From Kluyvera genomosp. 1 (lineage in GTDB: Bacteria; Pseudomonadota; Gammaproteobacteria; Enterobacterales; Enterobacteriaceae), in assembly GCF_001266615.1 (NCBI RefSeq), contig NZ_LGHZ01000009.1, forward strand, positions 34,595 through 98,594: 64,000 nt of DNA, written 5' to 3'. Every line of letters begins with the position of its first letter. The stretch's first letter is position 1. Positions 61,548 to 64,000 of this stretch are shown here, piece after piece. A program made the position numbers and the translations under genes. The notes below the pieces were generated by a model, which saw nothing but the letters and a program-made list of their open reading frames with translations, was not told where the DNA came from and searched no databases.

Positions 61548-61910
61548 TCATTCCCGGAAGACGCAATTTTGCAGATGGATCCGTAGCGTTGGCGGCCGGA
61601 CAGGGACGTCTCGAAAGACGAACGTGCGTTGCTCAGTCAATCGCTGAAGCAGGGCCAGGAAGAGAATGACGGCGGCCAGTGCGCCATCAAAGAAGACAGG
61701 TTGGGTACACAGCAGCGAGCTGGCGCTCAACTGACACGGTGAAGGACCGGCGGACGCATCATCGGGGGCTGGTGTGGTCAGCATTTGCGCAGAGTTAGCG
61801 GCTTGCTGGAAAAAATGGTGCAGATAGACCGCCCGCTGAACCATACAAATAAGCATGGCAAGGCAGGTCAGTATCAACAACCCTTTCGCAAGACGCTGAC
61901 GATTACGCAT
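61548..61910 (-). CDS. ScsA-like copper-sensitivity suppressor protein
   Basis: This 120-residue protein has an N-terminal transmembrane segment (GLLILTCLAMLICMVQRAVYL), a loop with two Cys (PCQLSASSLLCTQPV) and a second hydrophobic segment (GALAAVILFLALLQ). Its position directly ahead of scsB, its size and its layout match ScsA of the scsABCD operon, which is part of the copper-tolerance locus. The identification rests mostly on context. First gene of the reverse-strand operon. Confidence 0.6.
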   Translation of the reverse strand: MRNRQRLAKGLLILTCLAMLICMVQRAVYLHHFFQQAANSAQMLTTPAPDDASAGPSPCQLSASSLLCTQPVFFDGALAAVILFLALLQRLTEQRTFVFRDVPVRPPTLRIHLQNCVFRE

Positions 61911-62065
61911 AATTTCCCAGACAATTCAGAACAGCCGAATCATAAACAATACAAATCTATGTGCAAGGTGTTCCTTGTAAGGTTTTGTCTGCGTCTGGCC
62001 AGTGGAGAGAGTGCCTGACGAATTCTATAGTTAGAAGCATCTCCCATACAAAGGCGGCAAACCTG

Positions 62066-63013
62066 ATGAGATCGGTACTTCTCCGCCTTGACTTATTGCT
62101 CATCGTCGCCTGGAGTACGGGCGCCATGGCCGCCGACGGTCATCGCATCAAACAGCGCGCCGATGCGGTGCTGACATTGATGAGCTTTATGATTGTGCCG
62201 GATATCACCGCCAGCGATCTCAACATAGGTTCTGGATCTGACGACAAGAGTGAGCTGGCCATCACCCAGTTTGGCGGCGGTGCCACGATGGGAGAATCTT
62301 TTCCGCTCTATCTCGAAGGGGCATTGGGCTACAGCCGCTACGACCCGCAGTTCGTCATTAGCGATGGTAGCCAGAGCCGACGTATTCCCACCAAATGGAA
62401 CAGCCTCACCACCACCGGCGGTATCGGCTGGGACTTCAACCTGCATCGTGACCGTTGGGGCGGTAACCTGGTGTTGCGTCCTATTGCCAATGTGATGCTC
62501 GGTACTATGGCCAGCGACCTGCGGATCGGGGCCTGGGTACTTGAGCGGCATCAAAATGCCGATTACGACTTTCTCGATGGCGGCAGGCTCAATGCCTACG
62601 GACTCGGCGGTTCACTGATGCTCGACTACGAGCTTCTCTCGCCAAAACAGGATATTGATGTTGAGCTGCGCTATACCGGAATGAGCCTGCAAACCTTTGG
62701 CAACACCGCCAGCGCCGTGAGCGGCAGCGCCAGCGCGCAAAACCTTGGGCTGTATCTGCGCCGCCGTGCGCCCATTTTCGACTGGACACTGCTCAAAAGC
62801 CCGGTGCGTTACGTACTGGAAGGCGCGCATACCGAATATCTTGGCGACCAACGAGGAAAACTGGGCTTCAATAGTCTGAGTTCAGTGGGCATTGGGCTTG
62901 AGCTGGACAGCAGCAAATATCCGGTTTTTATCACCCGCACCCGACTGGTGGCGCGCTATATGTTCGGCAACGGCACCGAAGGGTACGGCGTGGGGCTGGC
63001 CATGAGTTTTTAG
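62066..63013 (+). CDS. Outer-membrane beta-barrel protein
   Basis: This protein of about 315 residues has a signal peptide (LRLDLLLIVAWSTGAMA). The mature protein consists of alternating amphipathic strands with many aromatic and Gly residues (YGLGGSLMLDYEL, LVARYMFGNGTEGYGVGLAMSF) and ends in Phe, the BAM recognition signal. It resembles solitary autotransporter-type barrel domains. The ATG at 62066 gives a proper signal peptide; residues upstream are not conserved. It is divergent from the scs-like operon. The function is unknown. Confidence 0.75.
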   Translation: MRSVLLRLDLLLIVAWSTGAMAADGHRIKQRADAVLTLMSFMIVPDITASDLNIGSGSDDKSELAITQFGGGATMGESFPLYLEGALGYSRYDPQFVISDGSQSRRIPTKWNSLTTTGGIGWDFNLHRDRWGGNLVLRPIANVMLGTMASDLRIGAWVLERHQNADYDFLDGGRLNAYGLGGSLMLDYELLSPKQDIDVELRYTGMSLQTFGNTASAVSGSASAQNLGLYLRRRAPIFDWTLLKSPVRYVLEGAHTEYLGDQRGKLGFNSLSSVGIGLELDSSKYPVFITRTRLVARYMFGNGTEGYGVGLAMSF

Positions 63014-63023
63014 CCCCGCTCTG

Positions 63024-63055
63024 CGCTGCCGGCATGCCCAATGCTTCCGGCAGCG
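63024..63055. terminator. Bidirectional terminator-like hairpin
   Basis: CGCTGCCGG (63024-63032) and CCGGCAGCG (63047-63055) form a perfect 9-bp stem with a 14-base loop. It is placed between the convergent barrel-protein and surE-like genes, 11 bp after the first stop and 10 bp before the end of the second. No strong T run is present. Confidence 0.65.
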
Positions 63056-63064
63056 ATGTGATGA

Positions 63065-63937
63065 TTACTTCAACAATTCGCGGTACTGAGATTCGTACTG
63101 TGGCGCGTTCCACACACCATCAAACACGGTATAGGTGATATAGCCTTTGTTGAGCCAACCGGAGTCGGTGTCGTCGAGGGTTGGTTTAAGCGCATCCGGG
63201 TTCATCGTCTGTACGGCAGTGCCATCTTTTTGCAGATCGTAGCCAATCTGCGGCACCGGGAAACGTTCGTTATCGATGTAGTGAACCCCTTTGATGTCGG
63301 CCTTCGCCAGCGCAGGATAATTGATGCTCAGCCCACTGCCTTCCGGCAGCAGCGGCTTGCCAGCAACGCGTTTGGCGTTCAGTTTGTCCACCACGCCCAC
63401 CACATAATCCACCGACTCAGGCCAGTATTTGTGCGTGCTTGGCCAGTGATTTTTCATCTCTTCTTCACTGAACACGTAGCCAATGCTGGCGGCGATGGCC
63501 GGAACACCGTAGCGCACTGCGCGAGCGGCGGCACTGACGGTACCGGAGTTCACCTGCGCCATGCCGGTATTCGGCCCATCATTTACACCGGAAATCACCA
63601 GATCCGGCGCAGCATCTTTTAATAATCCCCGCAGGCCAAAGTCGACGGAATCGGCAGGCGTGCCGGGGAAGCAGTAGCGTTTTTCCGCGACCTTTTTCAC
63701 ATCAAACGTCTTTCCGGTTTTAAAGGTAATCGCCGAGCCGATACCGCTCTGATTAGTGGCTGGTGCGACCATCCACACGTCGTACCCTTTGGCAGCGAGC
63801 TTATCCTGCAGCGAGGTACTGCCCGGTGATTCACAGCCATCGTCGTTGACGATCAGAATTTTCAGCGGTGCATGACCGGCCTGAACAGAAAACGCGAGCA
63901 GTGCGAAAAGCGAGGCGACAATTTTGAAGAACATCAT
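63065..63937 (-). CDS. Exported SurE-family 5'/3'-nucleotidase
   Basis: This 290-residue protein has a clear signal peptide (MMFFKIVASLFALLAFSVQA-GHAPLKIL). The SurE core follows: ILIVNDDGCESPG (metal-binding DD), VAPATNQSGIGSAIT, VSGVNDGPNTG and SGTVSAAARAVRYGVPAIAAS. SurE is normally cytosolic, so this is an exported paralogue, probably a periplasmic nucleotide phosphatase. The start at 63937 follows AAGGA at good spacing; the frame to 63979 would bury the signal peptide. No partner gene is visible. Confidence 0.88.
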   Translation of the reverse strand: MMFFKIVASLFALLAFSVQAGHAPLKILIVNDDGCESPGSTSLQDKLAAKGYDVWMVAPATNQSGIGSAITFKTGKTFDVKKVAEKRYCFPGTPADSVDFGLRGLLKDAAPDLVISGVNDGPNTGMAQVNSGTVSAAARAVRYGVPAIAASIGYVFSEEEMKNHWPSTHKYWPESVDYVVGVVDKLNAKRVAGKPLLPEGSGLSINYPALAKADIKGVHYIDNERFPVPQIGYDLQKDGTAVQTMNPDALKPTLDDTDSGWLNKGYITYTVFDGVWNAPQYESQYRELLK

Positions 63938-64000
63938 GGTTATTCCTTCTGAGTTATTTTTAACCAGTTTTAAAAGCAAAAAAAAAACCTAAGACATTCG

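Overview
The window is chromosomal DNA of an Enterobacteriaceae member, probably of the Klebsiella/Raoultella/Kluyvera/Enterobacter/Citrobacter type. The reasons are a 139-residue FosA of the Klebsiella kind, a long (type II) choline TMA-lyase inside a GRM2 microcompartment operon, an Escherichia/Enterobacter-type aryl polyene cluster, and an Scs-type thiol-redox operon. No rRNA, tRNA, IS element, phage or CRISPR array was seen. The species cannot be fixed from the sequence alone.

Layout. 0-3.4 kb: a PhzF-family gene cut by the window edge, a TetR regulator with a near-perfect operator, a MarT/FidL-like membrane regulator pair, and fosA. 3.8-14.7 kb: a complete GRM2 choline-utilisation operon. 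It has three almost identical hexameric shell genes, an aldehyde dehydrogenase, a vertex protein, an alcohol dehydrogenase, cutC, cutD, a fourth shell gene, a PduL-type phosphotransacylase, a Eut-like protein and a pair of SMR transporters, and it ends at a strong terminator. 15.4-22.1 kb: a tripartite TRAP transporter flanked by a periplasm-sensing diguanylate cyclase and a CSS-type c-di-GMP phosphodiesterase. 22-27 kb: two small exported proteins (one made of 11-residue repeats), a laccase-domain protein, a polar amino-acid ABC transporter and a methyltransferase.

27.4-39.4 kb is an accessory oxidoreductase island: SDR, two related AraC regulators, NIPSNAP protein, Old Yellow Enzyme, KstD-like flavin dehydrogenase, LysR, alpha/beta hydrolase and an EamA exporter. 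At its centre is a 936-residue fusion of a BenC-type ferredoxin reductase, an FCD ligand-binding domain of the GntR-regulator type, and a C-terminal cytochrome P450. I regard this as the most likely undescribed system here. A 24-bp element (21/24 identical) lies in front of both the P450 gene and the second araC gene, and an 11-bp core of it lies in front of the flavin dehydrogenase gene. 39.6-42.6 kb is a Fur-type iron-complex ABC importer.

42.9-57.0 kb is an aryl polyene pigment cluster in canonical order (apeC to apeR), followed by its own phosphopantetheinyl transferase and two small membrane proteins. 57.9-61.9 kb, reverse strand, is an Scs-like operon (ScsA-like, ScsB, trimeric-type ScsC) in which a DsbG-like isomerase stands where ScsD is usually found. 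The window ends with an outer-membrane beta-barrel protein and an exported SurE-family nucleotidase.

How the parts work together. Choline enters through the SMR pair and is cleaved by CutC (activated by CutD) to trimethylamine and acetaldehyde. The acetaldehyde is disproportionated inside the shell to ethanol and acetyl-CoA/acetyl phosphate. In the oxidoreductase island, hydroxylation, alcohol oxidation, enone chemistry and C-C or ester hydrolysis are all represented, which is what catabolism of a cyclic ketone, terpenoid or steroid-like compound would need. The substrate is not evident.
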